DNA of 64,000 bases from Kaistia defluvii (GTDB taxonomy: Bacteria > Pseudomonadota > Alphaproteobacteria > Rhizobiales > Kaistiaceae): positions 1,612,001 to 1,676,000 of the forward strand of contig NZ_JBEPSM010000001.1 of NCBI RefSeq assembly GCF_040548815.1, read 5' to 3'. The notes beneath the pieces are model-generated. The model saw only the letters and a list, made by a program, of their open reading frames with translations. It ran no database searches and was not told the DNA's origin. The position numbers were made by a program, and so were the translations under genes. How positions within the stretch are numbered: the stretch's first letter is position 1; each line of letters starts with the position of its first letter. Shown here in pieces: positions 28,177 through 37,712 of the stretch.

Positions 28177-29583
28177 TCACCGACCGACCTGCGTGCGGAT
28201 CAGACGACCGCCGCGCTCGATGACCAGCCTATAGCGCGAAGCCCTCTGCGCCGCGACATCGGCGAGATCCTTGGTCGATGCGATCTTTACGCCGTTCGAT
28301 TCGACGATGATGTCGCCTGCGCGGAAGCCGACGCCTTCGGCAGGCGATCCGCTCTCGACCGATTGTATCAGAACGCCATTGTCGCGCTTGCCGGCATAAC
28401 CGAGTTCCTCGATCACGGCCGGCGAGAGATTGACGACCGTCGCGCCGGAGAAGGGCGATACGCCATCGATCGTGCGGCGGTCGCGCGGCGTCGTTTCCGG
28501 CGCGGCGATGAGCGCCAGTTCCGCGGCAACGGTCTTGCCGCCCCGGATATAGGCGAGCTTCACCGTGGCATCGACGCCCTTGGTGGCGAGGCGGTAGTTG
28601 AGCCCGTTCGGATCATCCACTTCCACGCCATCGACGCTGATGACGAGATCGCCCGATCGCAGCCCCGCCTTCGCGGCCGGACCATTCGCCGCGACGTCGG
28701 TGACAAGCGCGCCGCGCGGACGGCCAATGCCGAGCCCGTCGGCAATCTCCGGCGTCACCTGCTGCAGGTTGGCGCCGAGCCAGGGCAGCATGAGCTTGCC
28801 GTCCTTCAGCGCGGACTGAACAACCACGCGTACCATATTGGAAGGAATCGCGAATCCGATGCCGATCGAACCGCCGCTGCGCGAATAGATCGCCGTGTTG
28901 ATGCCGACCAGCTTGCCATCCATATCGACGAGCGCGCCGCCGGAATTGCCCGGGTTGATGGCCGCATCGGTCTGCACGAAGAACTGATAGTCGGACGCGC
29001 CGATCTGCGTGCGCGCCAGCGCCGAGACGATGCCGCTGGTCACCGTCTGACCGACGCCGAAGGGGTCGCCGATGGCCAGCACGAGATCGCCGACCTCCAG
29101 CGCGTCCGAATCGGCATAGGAAACGATCGGATATTGCCCGTCGCCGCCCTTGAGCCGCAGAACCGCCAGATCCATCCGCTCGTCCTTCAGCACGACCTCG
29201 GCCTCCAGCTCCCGCTTGTCGGAGAGCGCGACCTTGACCTCGTCGGCATTGGCGATGACGTGATAATTGGTCACGACGATGCCCGAGGGATCGACGATGA
29301 CACCGGAGCCCAGCGACTGCTGGACGCGCTTGCGCGGCGCATTGTTCATCTCGCCGCCAAAAAACCGGCGAAAGAACGGATCATCCATGAAGGGCGAGGC
29401 GCGCTGCTGGACGACGCGCGAGGCATAGACGTTGACGACCGCCGGCGAGACCCGCTTGACGATCGGCGAGAAGGAATAGCGGAGCGCCGCCTCCGACTGG
29501 GGTACCGTGCGTTCTGCCGCCGTCGCCGTGCCGCAAAGCAACGCTCCGGCCAAACCAACTGCAACCGCAATTCCAAACCGCAT
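28177..29583 (-). CDS. HtrA/Deg-family periplasmic serine protease
   Basis: A 468-residue envelope protease/chaperone. The signal peptide ends near ATAAE (about residue 23). The trypsin-like domain has His108 (TNYHV), Asp138 (MDLAVL) and Ser214 (GNSGG); all three catalytic residues are intact. Two PDZ domains follow, about 270-360 and 380-468. It degrades misfolded periplasmic proteins. Length and PDZ count fit DegQ/DegP. AAAGG is 8 bases before the ATG. It is upstream of rarA and 1.7 kb downstream of the ribosomal block. Confidence 0.95.
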   Translation of the reverse strand: MRFGIAVAVGLAGALLCGTATAAERTVPQSEAALRYSFSPIVKRVSPAVVNVYASRVVQQRASPFMDDPFFRRFFGGEMNNAPRKRVQQSLGSGVIVDPSGIVVTNYHVIANADEVKVALSDKRELEAEVVLKDERMDLAVLRLKGGDGQYPIVSYADSDALEVGDLVLAIGDPFGVGQTVTSGIVSALARTQIGASDYQFFVQTDAAINPGNSGGALVDMDGKLVGINTAIYSRSGGSIGIGFAIPSNMVRVVVQSALKDGKLMLPWLGANLQQVTPEIADGLGIGRPRGALVTDVAANGPAAKAGLRSGDLVISVDGVEVDDPNGLNYRLATKGVDATVKLAYIRGGKTVAAELALIAAPETTPRDRRTIDGVSPFSGATVVNLSPAVIEELGYAGKRDNGVLIQSVESGSPAEGVGFRAGDIIVESNGVKIASTKDLADVAAQRASRYRLVIERGGRLIRTQVGR

Positions 29584-29839
29584 GGAGAGAGCCTTTCTGA
29601 CAGGATTCCTTCGTGAACAATGCTACACGAAATGCGGCACCGCAGTGGCCTTGGCCGGGCGCCTCGCCTCCCTGGTCCGCGATCGAATCCACAGGCCGTT
29701 GTCGATACGGCCTGTTCAACCGCCACAGGCTCGCCCAGACTTCATGCCACTCACGGTCGGATATAGAGTCCTGCCGGCCGGGCGACTCTTGGCGTCGGGC
29801 CCGAGATCTGGATAATCCAGCCGGGACGAAGGGATCAGA

Positions 29840-30814
29840 ATGCTCTGGATCGCACTGTTCATCGTAGGTCTGCTGGGTCTCCTGGCCGGGCTGGTTCCCC
29901 TGCTTCTCAATGGGTTGAGCCGCACGAATTTCGCCGGAATCGCTGTCGGCACGGTGCTGCTGGTGGCGGGCGCCGCCGGCGTGATCATGAAGCCGTCCCT
30001 ACCGGTCACCATGCCGCACATCGCGATCCTCGAGCCCGCCGCTCCCGAGATTGCGCCGGAAACGCAGATCGTGCCGCCCTCCGAATCAGCCCCGGCCGCC
30101 GCATCCGAGCCCGCCACGCCGCCCCCCAATGTGCGGGTGGTCGAGCCGGTCGAGGTCCCGGGTCCATCCAACAAGGATGAATCGCAGCTCGAACCGACGC
30201 CCCTGCCCGATCCGGTTCCCGTGACGACGACGGTCATTCCAGGCGCCGAGCCGGACCCAATCACCGGCCAGCCTCCGGCCCAGAGTGCGGCAGCCACGCC
30301 GACGGCGAGCCCGGCCGAGGAAGCCGCGGCCGTTCTCGGCCTGCTGGCCCCGCAGCAGCCGAAGGACCAGGCGGCCTTTACCCAGGCCGTGGACTCGGCG
30401 CGGGAGGCCTTCGACAAGGCCGATGACACGCAGCGCGATGCGATCCAGCCCCAGCGCGCCGCCGCGATCTGCAAGGCGCTGCCGAAGCCCGAAGTGAAGG
30501 GCTGGGTCGGCAAGATCCAGTCGATGGAAGCGGATTCCGGCAAGCGCATGACCGTCACCATGGCCCTGCCCGACGGCACGCTGGTGAAGACCTGGAACAA
30601 CGCGATGTCCGACATGGAGGACCAGACCCTGGTCCCGGCCGGATCCGCCGTCGCGCAGAGCCTCGGCAAGCTGAAGACCGGCGACACGGTCCGCTTCTCC
30701 GGCACCTTCTTCGCCGACGAGCCGGACTGCTATCGCTCCAGCCGCCTCTCACTGACGCAATCCATGATGGAGCCCAGCTTCCTGTTCCGTTTCACGGCGG
30801 TGGAGAAGCTGTAG
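29840..30814 (+). CDS. Uncharacterised membrane-anchored protein with proline-rich linker
   Basis: A 324-residue protein I do not recognise. Residues 1-50 form two hydrophobic segments (LFIVGLLGLLAGLVPLLL and AGIAVGTVLLVAGAAGVIM). Residues 55-165 are a proline/alanine/glutamate-rich linker. The rest is a soluble C-terminal domain of about 160 residues with two cysteines (AAAICKALP and EPDCYRSS) that might form a disulfide. Its last part, WVGKIQSMEA...GDTVRFSGTFF, resembles an OB-like beta barrel in spacing, which is inference. AAGGGA lies 6 bases before the ATG. It is the only plus-strand gene between rarA and the ribosomal genes, divergent from HtrA with a 256 bp gap. Confidence 0.75.
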   Translation: MLWIALFIVGLLGLLAGLVPLLLNGLSRTNFAGIAVGTVLLVAGAAGVIMKPSLPVTMPHIAILEPAAPEIAPETQIVPPSESAPAAASEPATPPPNVRVVEPVEVPGPSNKDESQLEPTPLPDPVPVTTTVIPGAEPDPITGQPPAQSAAATPTASPAEEAAAVLGLLAPQQPKDQAAFTQAVDSAREAFDKADDTQRDAIQPQRAAAICKALPKPEVKGWVGKIQSMEADSGKRMTVTMALPDGTLVKTWNNAMSDMEDQTLVPAGSAVAQSLGKLKTGDTVRFSGTFFADEPDCYRSSRLSLTQSMMEPSFLFRFTAVEKL

Positions 30815-30910
30815 CGCCTGCCGGACGCCGTCGATTGGCGCCTCACCTTGTGCGCTGAGCAGAGGGCCGCAGATCTGGTCGGCGGCCGCAGTTGTCCAAG
30901 GCGTAGCGAG

Positions 30911-30950
30911 CCCCTCACCCCAGCCCACTGCCGCAAGCGGGAGAGGGAGC
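30911..30950 (+). repeat. REP-like intergenic repeat, arm A
   Basis: CCCCTCACCCCAGCCC, then CCGCAAGCGGGAGAGGGAGC. It is the kind of short CCTCACCC/GCGGGAGAGG repeat scattered through Hyphomicrobiales intergenic DNA. A similar copy lies in inverted orientation at 31057-31092. Confidence 0.6.
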
Positions 30951-31056
30951 GCGTTGTGCCACCGGGGCACCTGAGCCAAAGGTCCGGAGAGTGATCGCAG
31001 CTTTGGGCCTCAGCCATAGGGCGGGAGCCGCTAAGCCGCCGACACGCCGCCCGAAA

Positions 31057-31092
31057 GCCCTCGCCCGCTTGTGGGAGAGGGTTGGGTGAGGG
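31057..31092 (-). repeat. REP-like intergenic repeat, arm B (inverted)
   Basis: On the minus strand it reads CCCTCACCCAACCCTCTCCC followed by ACAAGCGGGCGAGGGC, matching arm A in block order with several differences. The two arms could fold into a long stem around about 106 bp. The 527 bp between the orphan gene and rplQ (30815-31341) otherwise holds only the rplQ terminator. Confidence 0.6.
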
Positions 31093-31290
31093 TCTTGCTT
31101 CTCTGTGGCGGGATTTCTCACCCTGCCCCGACGACCAGAGCTGTGTCCACCACGACAAAGCGGTCACTAAGGCGATGCAACGTGCTCCCAACCCCCGTTC
31201 GTCATGGCCGCCGCGGCAGCGAACCGTCACCGCAAGATATCGACCGCACCAGTCCAAGCGCCCCCTGCCCGGCAGCGAAAACCCCAAACG

Positions 31291-31316
31291 AAAAAGGGCG
31301 ACCCGAAGGCCGCCCT
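31291..31316 (-). terminator. Intrinsic terminator of the ribosomal/alpha operon
   Basis: On the minus strand AGGGCGGCC-TTCG-GGTCGCCCT (9 bp with one G-U, stable TTCG loop) is followed by TTTTTCG. It starts 26 bp after the rplQ stop and ends the long ribosomal protein transcript. Confidence 0.9.
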
Positions 31317-31341
31317 GATCCAAACCCGAATTGCGAGCAGC

Positions 31342-31773
31342 TTACGCTGCGACGCCTTCCGAAGCCGCTTCTTCAGCCGCTGCGCGGGCGCGGTCCGAAG
31401 CGCCCTTGGCGTCGACGTCGCGCTCGACGAACTCGATGACGGCGACCGGGGCGTTATCGCCATGACGGAAGCCGGCCTTCAGAACGCGAAGGTAGCCACC
31501 CTGGCGCTCCTGGTAGCGCGGGCCGAGCGTGTCGAACAGCTTCTTGGCTGCCTCGACGTCGCGCAGCTGCGCAATGGCCTGGCGGCGGGCATGCAGGTCG
31601 CCGCGCTTGCCGAGCGTGACCAGCTTCTCGACGATCGGACGCAGGTCCTTCGCCTTCGGCAGGGTGGTGACGATCTGCTCGTGCGTGATCAGCGCTACAG
31701 CCATGTTCGCGAACATCGCCTTGCGGTGGCTCGCGGTACGGCTGAACTTGCGACCGGAATTACCGTGGCGCAT
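31342..31773 (-). CDS. rplQ: 50S ribosomal protein L17
   Basis: A 143-residue large-subunit protein that lies by the peptide exit tunnel. [20 protein letters not shown] is the standard N-terminus and [27 protein letters not shown] the core. An alanine/glutamate-rich tail of about 20 residues extends the C-terminus, as often seen in alphaproteobacteria. It is the last gene of the alpha operon, 49 bp after rpoA, followed by an intrinsic terminator. Confidence 0.98.
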   Translation of the reverse strand: MRHGNSGRKFSRTASHRKAMFANMAVALITHEQIVTTLPKAKDLRPIVEKLVTLGKRGDLHARRQAIAQLRDVEAAKKLFDTLGPRYQERQGGYLRVLKAGFRHGDNAPVAVIEFVERDVDAKGASDRARAAAEEAASEGVAA

Positions 31774-31822
31774 GGCTCTCTCCTCAGTTTATCGACCGGC
31801 GGCTCACGCCGTGGGTGCTGTC

Positions 31823-32839
31823 TTAGTAATGATCTTCGTAACGCTTGGCGAGTTCTTCGATGTTCTCCGGCGGCCAGTTCGTGACCTCCATGCCGAGATG
31901 GAGACCCATCTGGGCGAGAACTTCCTTGATCTCGTTGAGCGACTTGCGACCGAAATTCGGCGTCCGCAGCATCTCTGCCTCGGTCTTCTGAATCAGGTCG
32001 CCAATATAGACGATATTGTCGTTCTTCAGGCAATTGGCCGAACGGACGGAAAGTTCCAGTTCGTCCACCTTCTTCAGAAGCGACGGGTTGAAGGCCAGCT
32101 CCGGAATGGCTTCCGAGACGGTTTCCTTCTGCGGCTCTTCAAAGTTGACGAAGATCGACAGCTGGTCCTGAACGATGCGGGCGGCGTAAGCCACTGCGTC
32201 GTCGGGACGGAGCGAACCATCGGTCTCGACCGTAAGCGTGAGCTTGTCATAGTCGAGAACCTGGCCCTCGCGGGTGTTCTCGACGCGGTACGAGACCTTC
32301 TTGACCGGCGAATAGATGCTGTCGACGGGGATCAGCCCGATCGGAGCGTCTTCCGCGCGGTTGCGGTCGGCAGCGACATAGCCCTTGCCGGTATTGACCG
32401 TGAACTCCATGCGGATCTCGGCGCCGTCGTCCAGCGTGCAGAGAACCAGCTCGGGGTTCAGGACCTCGATGTCGCCGACGGTCTGGATGTCGCCAGCGGT
32501 GACGACGCCCGGTCCGGTCTTGCGAACCACCATGCGCTTCGGGCCTTCGCCCTGCATGCGGATGGAGATTTCCTTGATGTTCAGGATGATGTCGGTGACA
32601 TCTTCCCGCACGCCGGCAATGGAGGAGAACTCATGCAGCACGCCGTCGATCTGGACGGCGGTAACCGCAGCGCCCTGGAGCGACGAAAGCAGCACGCGGC
32701 GCAGCGCATTGCCGAGCGTCAGACCAAAGCCGCGCTCAAGAGGTTCTGCCACAACGGTAGCAAGACGCTTGGGATCGGATCCCGGCGTCACCTCGAGCTT
32801 GTTCGGCTTGATCAGCTCTTGCCAATTCTTATGGATCAC
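31823..32839 (-). CDS. rpoA: RNA polymerase alpha subunit
   Basis: A 338-residue subunit. The N-terminal domain (about 1-235) dimerises and nucleates RNA polymerase assembly ([29 protein letters not shown]). The C-terminal domain (about 255-325, [28 protein letters not shown]) binds UP elements and activators. Length and both domains are complete. A spacer of about 126 bp with a strong hairpin separates it from rpsK; rplQ follows. Confidence 0.98.
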   Translation of the reverse strand: MIHKNWQELIKPNKLEVTPGSDPKRLATVVAEPLERGFGLTLGNALRRVLLSSLQGAAVTAVQIDGVLHEFSSIAGVREDVTDIILNIKEISIRMQGEGPKRMVVRKTGPGVVTAGDIQTVGDIEVLNPELVLCTLDDGAEIRMEFTVNTGKGYVAADRNRAEDAPIGLIPVDSIYSPVKKVSYRVENTREGQVLDYDKLTLTVETDGSLRPDDAVAYAARIVQDQLSIFVNFEEPQKETVSEAIPELAFNPSLLKKVDELELSVRSANCLKNDNIVYIGDLIQKTEAEMLRTPNFGRKSLNEIKEVLAQMGLHLGMEVTNWPPENIEELAKRYEDHY

Positions 32840-32887
32840 GACCGTATCCTTTCGATCTCGAACGCCGCCCGACGGTTCGGGTAGCGT

Positions 32888-32913
32888 GGCGCTCCGGCTA
32901 AGGGCGGAGCGCC
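32888..32913 (-). promoter_or_regulatory. Intercistronic hairpin between rpsK and rpoA
   Basis: A perfect 9-bp stem (GGCGCTCCG with CGGAGCGCC, 8-nt loop) in the 126-bp spacer, about 50 bp before rpoA. There is no T-run, so it is more likely an mRNA processing or stability element, or a translational control site, than a terminator. Confidence 0.55.
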
Positions 32914-32965
32914 GAATGCCGATACGCAGTGAAGACGGCGCCCACCGAGGACGCCGTCCGAGGCT

Positions 32966-33355
32966 TTAGACGCGGCGACGCTTACGCGGCCGGCAGCCAT
33001 TGTGCGCGATCGGCGTCACATCACGGATCGAGGTGATGGTGAAGCCAGCAGCCTGGAGAGCCCGGAGAGCCGACTCACGACCCGAACCCGGACCGGTCAC
33101 TTCGACTTCGAGGGTCTTCATGCCGTGTTCAGCAGCCTTGCGGCTCGCGTCTTCAGCAGCCATCTGCGCTGCATACGGGGTCGACTTGCGCGAACCCTTG
33201 AAGCCCATCATGCCAGCCGACGACCAGGAAATCGCATTTCCCTGTGCATCGGTGATGGTGATCATCGTGTTGTTGAACGTCGAGCTCACATGCGCAACGC
33301 CCGAGGAGATGTTCTTCCGCTCGCGGCGACGTACGCGCGTTGTGTCCTTGGCCAT
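32966..33355 (-). CDS. rpsK: 30S ribosomal protein S11
   Basis: A 129-residue platform protein of the 30S subunit near the E-site mRNA path. It has a basic N-terminus, [22 protein letters not shown], and the C-terminal [26 protein letters not shown] signature. It lies between rpsM and rpoA as in the classic alpha operon. Confidence 0.98.
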   Translation of the reverse strand: MAKDTTRVRRRERKNISSGVAHVSSTFNNTMITITDAQGNAISWSSAGMMGFKGSRKSTPYAAQMAAEDASRKAAEHGMKTLEVEVTGPGSGRESALRALQAAGFTITSIRDVTPIAHNGCRPRKRRRV

Positions 33356-33433
33356 TCTCTATCCTTACGTTCGATCTCGACACCGCCGTAACACCGGCGG
33401 CTCCACCGGGGGCCTAGCGCCCCGAATTCTGAA

Positions 33434-33802
33434 TTACTTCTTCTTGCCGGCGATCGGCTTAGCCGGACCCTTGCGGGTGCGCGCATTGGTATGCGTGCGC
33501 TGGCCGCGAACCGGAAGACCACGGCGGTGACGCAGGCCGCGGTAGCAGCCGAGGTCCATGAGCCGCTTGATGTTCATCGCGACTTCGCGACGCAGATCGC
33601 CTTCCACGACGTAGTCGCGGTCGATCGCTTCGCGGATCGCCAGAACTTCGGCGTCGGAAAGCTCGTTGACGCGACGCTCGGGAGCGATGTTCGTCTTCGT
33701 GATGATGTCCAGCGCGTTCTTCGCGCCGATCCCGTGAATGTACTGAAGCGCGATGACAACGCGCTTGTTCGTCGGGATGTTTACGCCTGCGATACGGGCC
33801 AA
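33434..33802 (-). CDS. rpsM: 30S ribosomal protein S13
   Basis: A 122-residue 30S head protein that contacts P-site tRNA and bridges to the 50[26 protein letters not shown] starts the protein, and [25 protein letters not shown] is the conserved C-terminal part. I chose the TTG at 33802, because a GGAGA lies about 6 bases before it and the second residue matches family members. An ATG four codons upstream has GGAG directly abutting it. The gene lies 160 bp after adk. Confidence 0.93.
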   Translation of the reverse strand: MARIAGVNIPTNKRVVIALQYIHGIGAKNALDIITKTNIAPERRVNELSDAEVLAIREAIDRDYVVEGDLRREVAMNIKRLMDLGCYRGLRHRRGLPVRGQRTHTNARTRKGPAKPIAGKKK

Positions 33803-33962
33803 TGCCGTCTCCATCTCCAGCCAACGGAACATTCCGTCGGCGCCGCAAAATCCCGCGTCCGGTGGAGGCCGGCTCGTGCGGGCATTCTCTTGCGCAAACA
33901 AGCAATGTCGTCCCCTGAAATATCAGGGAACGCCAAGACCCGTTTGCAGCAGGTCGCGAGCC

Positions 33963-34568
33963 TTATCGACTCTCGACCTGTTCGTCAAGCCTATCCAGCG
34001 TGCTTGCGATCTCCGAGGAAACCTCGTCAATCGAACGCATGCCGTCTATCTCGATCAAACGGCCGCCTGCCCGGTAATAGGGCGAGATGACCGCGGTATC
34101 CCGGTTGTAGGCGGCGAGCCGGGTCTTGAAGACATCCGGATCGTCGTCCTTGCGGACCGGCTCACCGCGAGCGCGCGTTTCGTCGGCGCGCTTGGTGATT
34201 CGGTCCGTTAGCTTGGATTGGTCGACCTTGAGTTCGACCACGGCATCGAGCTTGACGCCCTTGCTCGCCAGCATCTTCTCAAGCGCGTCCGCCTGGGCAA
34301 TCGTCCGGGGAAAGCCGTCGAGGATGAAACCCTTGCGGGCATCGGCTTCCTCGATCCGCTCCGCCACGATCCCGACGACGACATCGTCGGGAACGAGATT
34401 GCCGGCGTCCATGATCGCCTTGGCCTGCAGGCCGATCGGCGTTCCGGCAGCGACGGCGGCCCGCAGCATGTCCCCGGTGGACAGCTGCGGAATTCCGTAA
34501 CGCTTCACAAGACGAGCCGACTGCGTGCCCTTACCCGCTCCTGGTGGTCCGAGCAGGATCAGTCTCAT
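33963..34568 (-). CDS. adk: Adenylate kinase
   Basis: A 201-residue enzyme that balances ATP, ADP and AMP. P-loop [10 protein letters not shown] is at the N-terminus, [10 protein letters not shown] and FILDGFPRT are the AMP/NMP-binding motifs, and [25 protein letters not shown] is the short LID lacking zinc cysteines, as in the short-form kinases. The start ATG at 34568 overlaps the secY stop (ATGA, 4 bp). The position between secY and rpsM is the usual alphaproteobacterial order. Confidence 0.97.
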   Translation of the reverse strand: MRLILLGPPGAGKGTQSARLVKRYGIPQLSTGDMLRAAVAAGTPIGLQAKAIMDAGNLVPDDVVVGIVAERIEEADARKGFILDGFPRTIAQADALEKMLASKGVKLDAVVELKVDQSKLTDRITKRADETRARGEPVRKDDDPDVFKTRLAAYNRDTAVISPYYRAGGRLIEIDGMRSIDEVSSEIASTLDRLDEQVESR

Positions 34569-35899
34569 CGCCTCTTCCCCCGGAGCTTGGACTTCTTGAC
34601 CAGGCCCTCATACTGATGCGCCAACAGATGGCCCTGGACCTGCGACACCGTGTCCATCGTCACGTTGACGACGATCAGCAGCGACGTACCACCGAAATAG
34701 AAGGGTACGTGGGTAGCCGAAATCAGGGCCTCAGGCAGCAGACAGACGATGACCAGATAGACAGCGCCCAGAAGGGTGATGCGCGTCAAGACATAGTCGA
34801 TGTATTCCGCCGTCCTCTGGCCCGGACGGATGCCCGGAATGAAGCCGCCATGCTTCTTCAGATTGTCGGCCGTATCCGTCGGATTGAACACGATCGCCGT
34901 ATAGAAGAAGGCGAAGAACATGATCATCGCAGCGTACAGCAGCATGTAGAGCACGGTGCCGTGGCCAAGCAGCGCAACCGTCGAGGTCAGCCAGCCAGGC
35001 GCACCGCTGGAGGCGGTGAAGTTGGCGATGGTTGCCGGCAGCAGCAGCAGCGAGGACGCGAAGATCGGCGGGATCACGCCCGACGTGTTCAGCTTCAGCG
35101 GCAGATGCGACGACTCACCCTGGAACATCCGGTTGCCAACCTGGCGCTTCGGATACTGGATGATGAGGCGGCGCTGGGCGCGCTCCATGAACACGATGAA
35201 GGCGATCGCGACGACGGCGACGACGGCAACGGCCAGGATGACCCAGGTCGGCAGTGCGCCCTGACGGCCAAGCTCGAGCATACCGATCAGGGCATGCGGC
35301 AGGTTGGCGACGATGCCGGCGAAGATGATCAGCGAAATACCGTTGCCGATACCGCGCGACGTGATCTGCTCACCGATCCACATCAGGAACATCGTGCCGC
35401 CGGTCAGGGTGATGACCGTGGCGATCCGGAAGAACATGCCGGGATCGATGACGATGTTGGTTCCGCCTTCGAGACCGACGGCGATGCCGTAGGCCTGCAC
35501 GATGGCCAGAGCCACCGTCCCGTACCGAGTGTACTGGTTGATGACCTTGCGACCCGCCTCCCCTTCCTTCTTCAAGGCTTCGAGGGAGGGCACGATCGAC
35601 GTCATCAGCTGGATGATGATCGACGCGGAGATGTACGGCATGATGCCGAGCGCAAAGATCGCCATGCGTCCGACGGCACCGCCGGAGAACATGTTGAACA
35701 GGCCCAGGATGCCGGACTGCTGATTGTTGAAGGCGCTTGCCAGCGCTTCCGGATTGATGCCGGGAAGCGGGATATAGGTGCCGAGCCGATAGACGAGCAG
35801 CGCACCCAGTGTGAACCAGATGCGCTTCTTCAGAGCCTCGGCTTTGGCGAAGGCGCCAAAATTGAGATTGGCCGCCAGTTGTTCAGCCGCTGATGCCAT
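34565..35899 (-). CDS. secY: Preprotein translocase subunit SecY
   Basis: A 444-residue pore of the Sec translocase with ten membrane helices, from [22 protein letters not shown] (helix 1) to [15 protein letters not shown] (helix 10). Conserved loops such as [31 protein letters not shown] and [20 protein letters not shown] are present. The ATG at 35899 has GGAG 6 bases upstream. The spacer after rplO contains two inverted repeats. Confidence 0.98.
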   Translation of the reverse strand: MASAAEQLAANLNFGAFAKAEALKKRIWFTLGALLVYRLGTYIPLPGINPEALASAFNNQQSGILGLFNMFSGGAVGRMAIFALGIMPYISASIIIQLMTSIVPSLEALKKEGEAGRKVINQYTRYGTVALAIVQAYGIAVGLEGGTNIVIDPGMFFRIATVITLTGGTMFLMWIGEQITSRGIGNGISLIIFAGIVANLPHALIGMLELGRQGALPTWVILAVAVVAVVAIAFIVFMERAQRRLIIQYPKRQVGNRMFQGESSHLPLKLNTSGVIPPIFASSLLLLPATIANFTASSGAPGWLTSTVALLGHGTVLYMLLYAAMIMFFAFFYTAIVFNPTDTADNLKKHGGFIPGIRPGQRTAEYIDYVLTRITLLGAVYLVIVCLLPEALISATHVPFYFGGTSLLIVVNVTMDTVSQVQGHLLAHQYEGLVKKSKLRGKRR

Positions 35900-35913
35900 T
35901 CGCCGCTCCGTTC

Positions 35914-35932
35914 GGGCCCGGAAACCGGGCCC
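35914..35932 (-). promoter_or_regulatory. Perfect inverted repeat before secY
   Basis: GGGCCCGG-AAA/TTT-CCGGGCCC forms an 8-bp perfect stem with a 3-nt loop, starting about 15 bp before the secY ATG. It could hide the secY ribosome site or be a processing site. Confidence 0.5.
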
Positions 35933-35967
35933 CAATGCCCCTACCGGGCATCAAGTGGTCTCTCGGA

Positions 35968-35991
35968 GGCGCCACGACAAGCGGCGGCGCC
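35968..35991 (-). promoter_or_regulatory. Second hairpin in the rplO-secY spacer
   Basis: GGCGCC arms around about 12 nt, 19 bp after the rplO stop. The loop can add one or two more pairs. It makes this 110-bp spacer a two-hairpin element. Confidence 0.4.
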
Positions 35992-36009
35992 CCTCCCCGA
36001 ACGACGCAG

Positions 36010-36495
36010 TTATTCTGCGTCCGTCTTTTCAGCCTTGACGGCGAGGAGCTTGACGGAACCGCCAGCCTTCTCGACCGCTTCGATAGCGGGCTTGGAAGCG
36101 CCTGCGATCTCGAAGTTGACAGCGACCTTGAGCTCGCCAACGCCCAGCAGACGAACACCGTCCTGGACGCGACGCAGCACGCCGGCTTCCTTCAGCGCTT
36201 CGACCGTCACCGGCTTCGTCGCATCGAGCTTGCCCGCATCGATCGCCGTCTGGACACGGCCGAGGGAGACCTCGTTGTAGTCCTTGGCGAAAATGTTGGT
36301 GAAGCCGCGCTTCGGCAGACGCCGATGCAGCGGCATCTGGCCGCCTTCAAAGCCCTTGATCGCCACACCCGTGCGCGACTTCTGGCCCTTGACGCCGCGA
36401 CCACCGGTCTTGCCCTTGCCGGAACCGATACCGCGTCCAACGCGCATACGGTCCTTGCTGGAACCCGGGTTGTCGTTGATCTCGTTGAGCTTCAT
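36010..36495 (-). CDS. rplO: 50S ribosomal protein L15
   Basis: A 161-residue protein of the large subunit that binds 23S rRNA and neighbouring proteins. [43 protein letters not shown] in segments matches the family start, and [22 protein letters not shown] its C-domain. The ATG at 36495 was chosen over one 12 codons earlier. It is followed by a 110-bp spacer, then secY. Confidence 0.97.
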   Translation of the reverse strand: MKLNEINDNPGSSKDRMRVGRGIGSGKGKTGGRGVKGQKSRTGVAIKGFEGGQMPLHRRLPKRGFTNIFAKDYNEVSLGRVQTAIDAGKLDATKPVTVEALKEAGVLRRVQDGVRLLGVGELKVAVNFEIAGASKPAIEAVEKAGGSVKLLAVKAEKTDAE

Positions 36496-36514
36496 CGAAC
36501 TGGTCCTTCTGGGC

Positions 36515-36721
36515 TCACGCCTCGTCCACAACGCGGACGAGGTGAGCCACCTTGGCGATCATGCCGCGAACCGCAGGAGTGTCCTGCAGCGTCGAACGGC
36601 GACGGATCTTGTTGAGGCCGAGGCCGATCAGCGTTGCACGCTGGTCGGCCGGGCGGCGGATCGGGCTGCCGGTCTGCTCGACGGTAACCGTCTGGGCGGC
36701 GCCTTCAGATTTCTTGGCCAT
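36515..36721 (-). CDS. rpmD: 50S ribosomal protein L30
   Basis: A 68-residue protein. It has the standard core [54 protein letters not shown], with a short acidic/alanine start (KKSEGAAQ). It lies between rpsE and rplO, as in the spc operon. Confidence 0.96.
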   Translation of the reverse strand: MAKKSEGAAQTVTVEQTGSPIRRPADQRATLIGLGLNKIRRRSTLQDTPAVRGMIAKVAHLVRVVDEA

Positions 36722-36750
36722 TGGTCAAATCCTCGAATTCAATCGGGCGC

Positions 36751-37296
36751 TCACGCCTCGGCGGAAGCTTCGGCTTCGCCGCCGCGACGGGCCTGCAGTG
36801 CCGACACCTTGATGCCGCGACGAGCCGCGACCGAACGCGGGCTGTCTTCTGCACTCAGTGCCGCGAACGTAGCACGCACCATGTTGTACGGGTTCGACGA
36901 ACCCATCGACTTGGCGACGACGTCCTGGACACCGAGGGTCTCGAACACGGCGCGCATCGGACCACCGGCGATGATGCCGGTACCCGGCGCTGCGGCGCGC
37001 AGGAAGACCTTGCCGGCGCCATGGCGACCGAACACGTCATGATGAAGCGTACGTCCCTCGCGGAGCGGAACCCGAACCAGGCTGCGCTTTGCGGCTTCCG
37101 TCGCCTTGCGGATTGCTTCCGGCACTTCACGTGCCTTGCCGTGGCCGAAACCGACCCGGCCCTTCTGGTCGCCGACGACGACGAGGGCTGCGAAGCCGAA
37201 ACGCCGTCCGCCCTTCACCACCTTCGCGACGCGATTGATGTGAACGAGCTTGTCGACGAATTCGCTGTCGCGCTCTTCCCGCTGCTCTCTGGCCAT
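36751..37296 (-). CDS. rpsE: 30S ribosomal protein S5
   Basis: A 181-residue decoding-fidelity protein. [30 protein letters not shown] is the dsRBD-like N-domain and [20 protein letters not shown] continues it. The ATG at 37296 is family-typical; an in-frame TTG four codons earlier is less likely. The two domains are complete and followed by a small alanine-rich tail. Confidence 0.97.
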   Translation of the reverse strand: MAREQREERDSEFVDKLVHINRVAKVVKGGRRFGFAALVVVGDQKGRVGFGHGKAREVPEAIRKATEAAKRSLVRVPLREGRTLHHDVFGRHGAGKVFLRAAAPGTGIIAGGPMRAVFETLGVQDVVAKSMGSSNPYNMVRATFAALSAEDSPRSVAARRGIKVSALQARRGGEAEASAEA

Positions 37297-37343
37297 CGAA
37301 AGATCCAATCGTCCTGTGTTACGTGATGACGCGCCTCAGCGCA

Positions 37344-37700
37344 TCAGAAGTCCAGACCGCCCTCGCGAGCGCCATCAGCCAGCGCCTTGACGCGGCCATG
37401 AAAGAGATACGCACCGCGGTCGAACACGACCTGGCTCACGCCAGCAGCCTTGGCACGCTCGGCGACGAGCTTGCCAACCGCTTCGGCGGCCGCCTTGTCG
37501 GCACCCGTCTTCAGCGCGCCGCGCAGATCCTTCTCGAGCGACGAAGCCGCGGCGAGGGTACGCCCCTCGGCATCGTCGATGATCTGGGCATAGATATGCT
37601 CCGACGAGCGATACACGCTGAGCCGGGGACGTCCGTTCGCAACCTTGCGGAGCGCCCGGCGGACGCGCGCAGCGCGACGGTCCTGCAGATTATTTGCCAT
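37344..37700 (-). CDS. rplR: 50S ribosomal protein L18
   Basis: A 118-residue 5S rRNA-binding protein. [36 protein letters not shown] starts it and [28 protein letters not shown] is the canonical C-terminus. It sits between rplF and rpsE in the spc order. Confidence 0.98.
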   Translation of the reverse strand: MANNLQDRRAARVRRALRKVANGRPRLSVYRSSEHIYAQIIDDAEGRTLAAASSLEKDLRGALKTGADKAAAEAVGKLVAERAKAAGVSQVVFDRGAYLFHGRVKALADGAREGGLDF

Positions 37701-37712
37701 GACGGGCTCCGT

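Noticed and set aside
28150..29616. A 488-codon plus-strand frame opposite HtrA
   Set aside because: Antisense to an intact protease with full catalytic triad.
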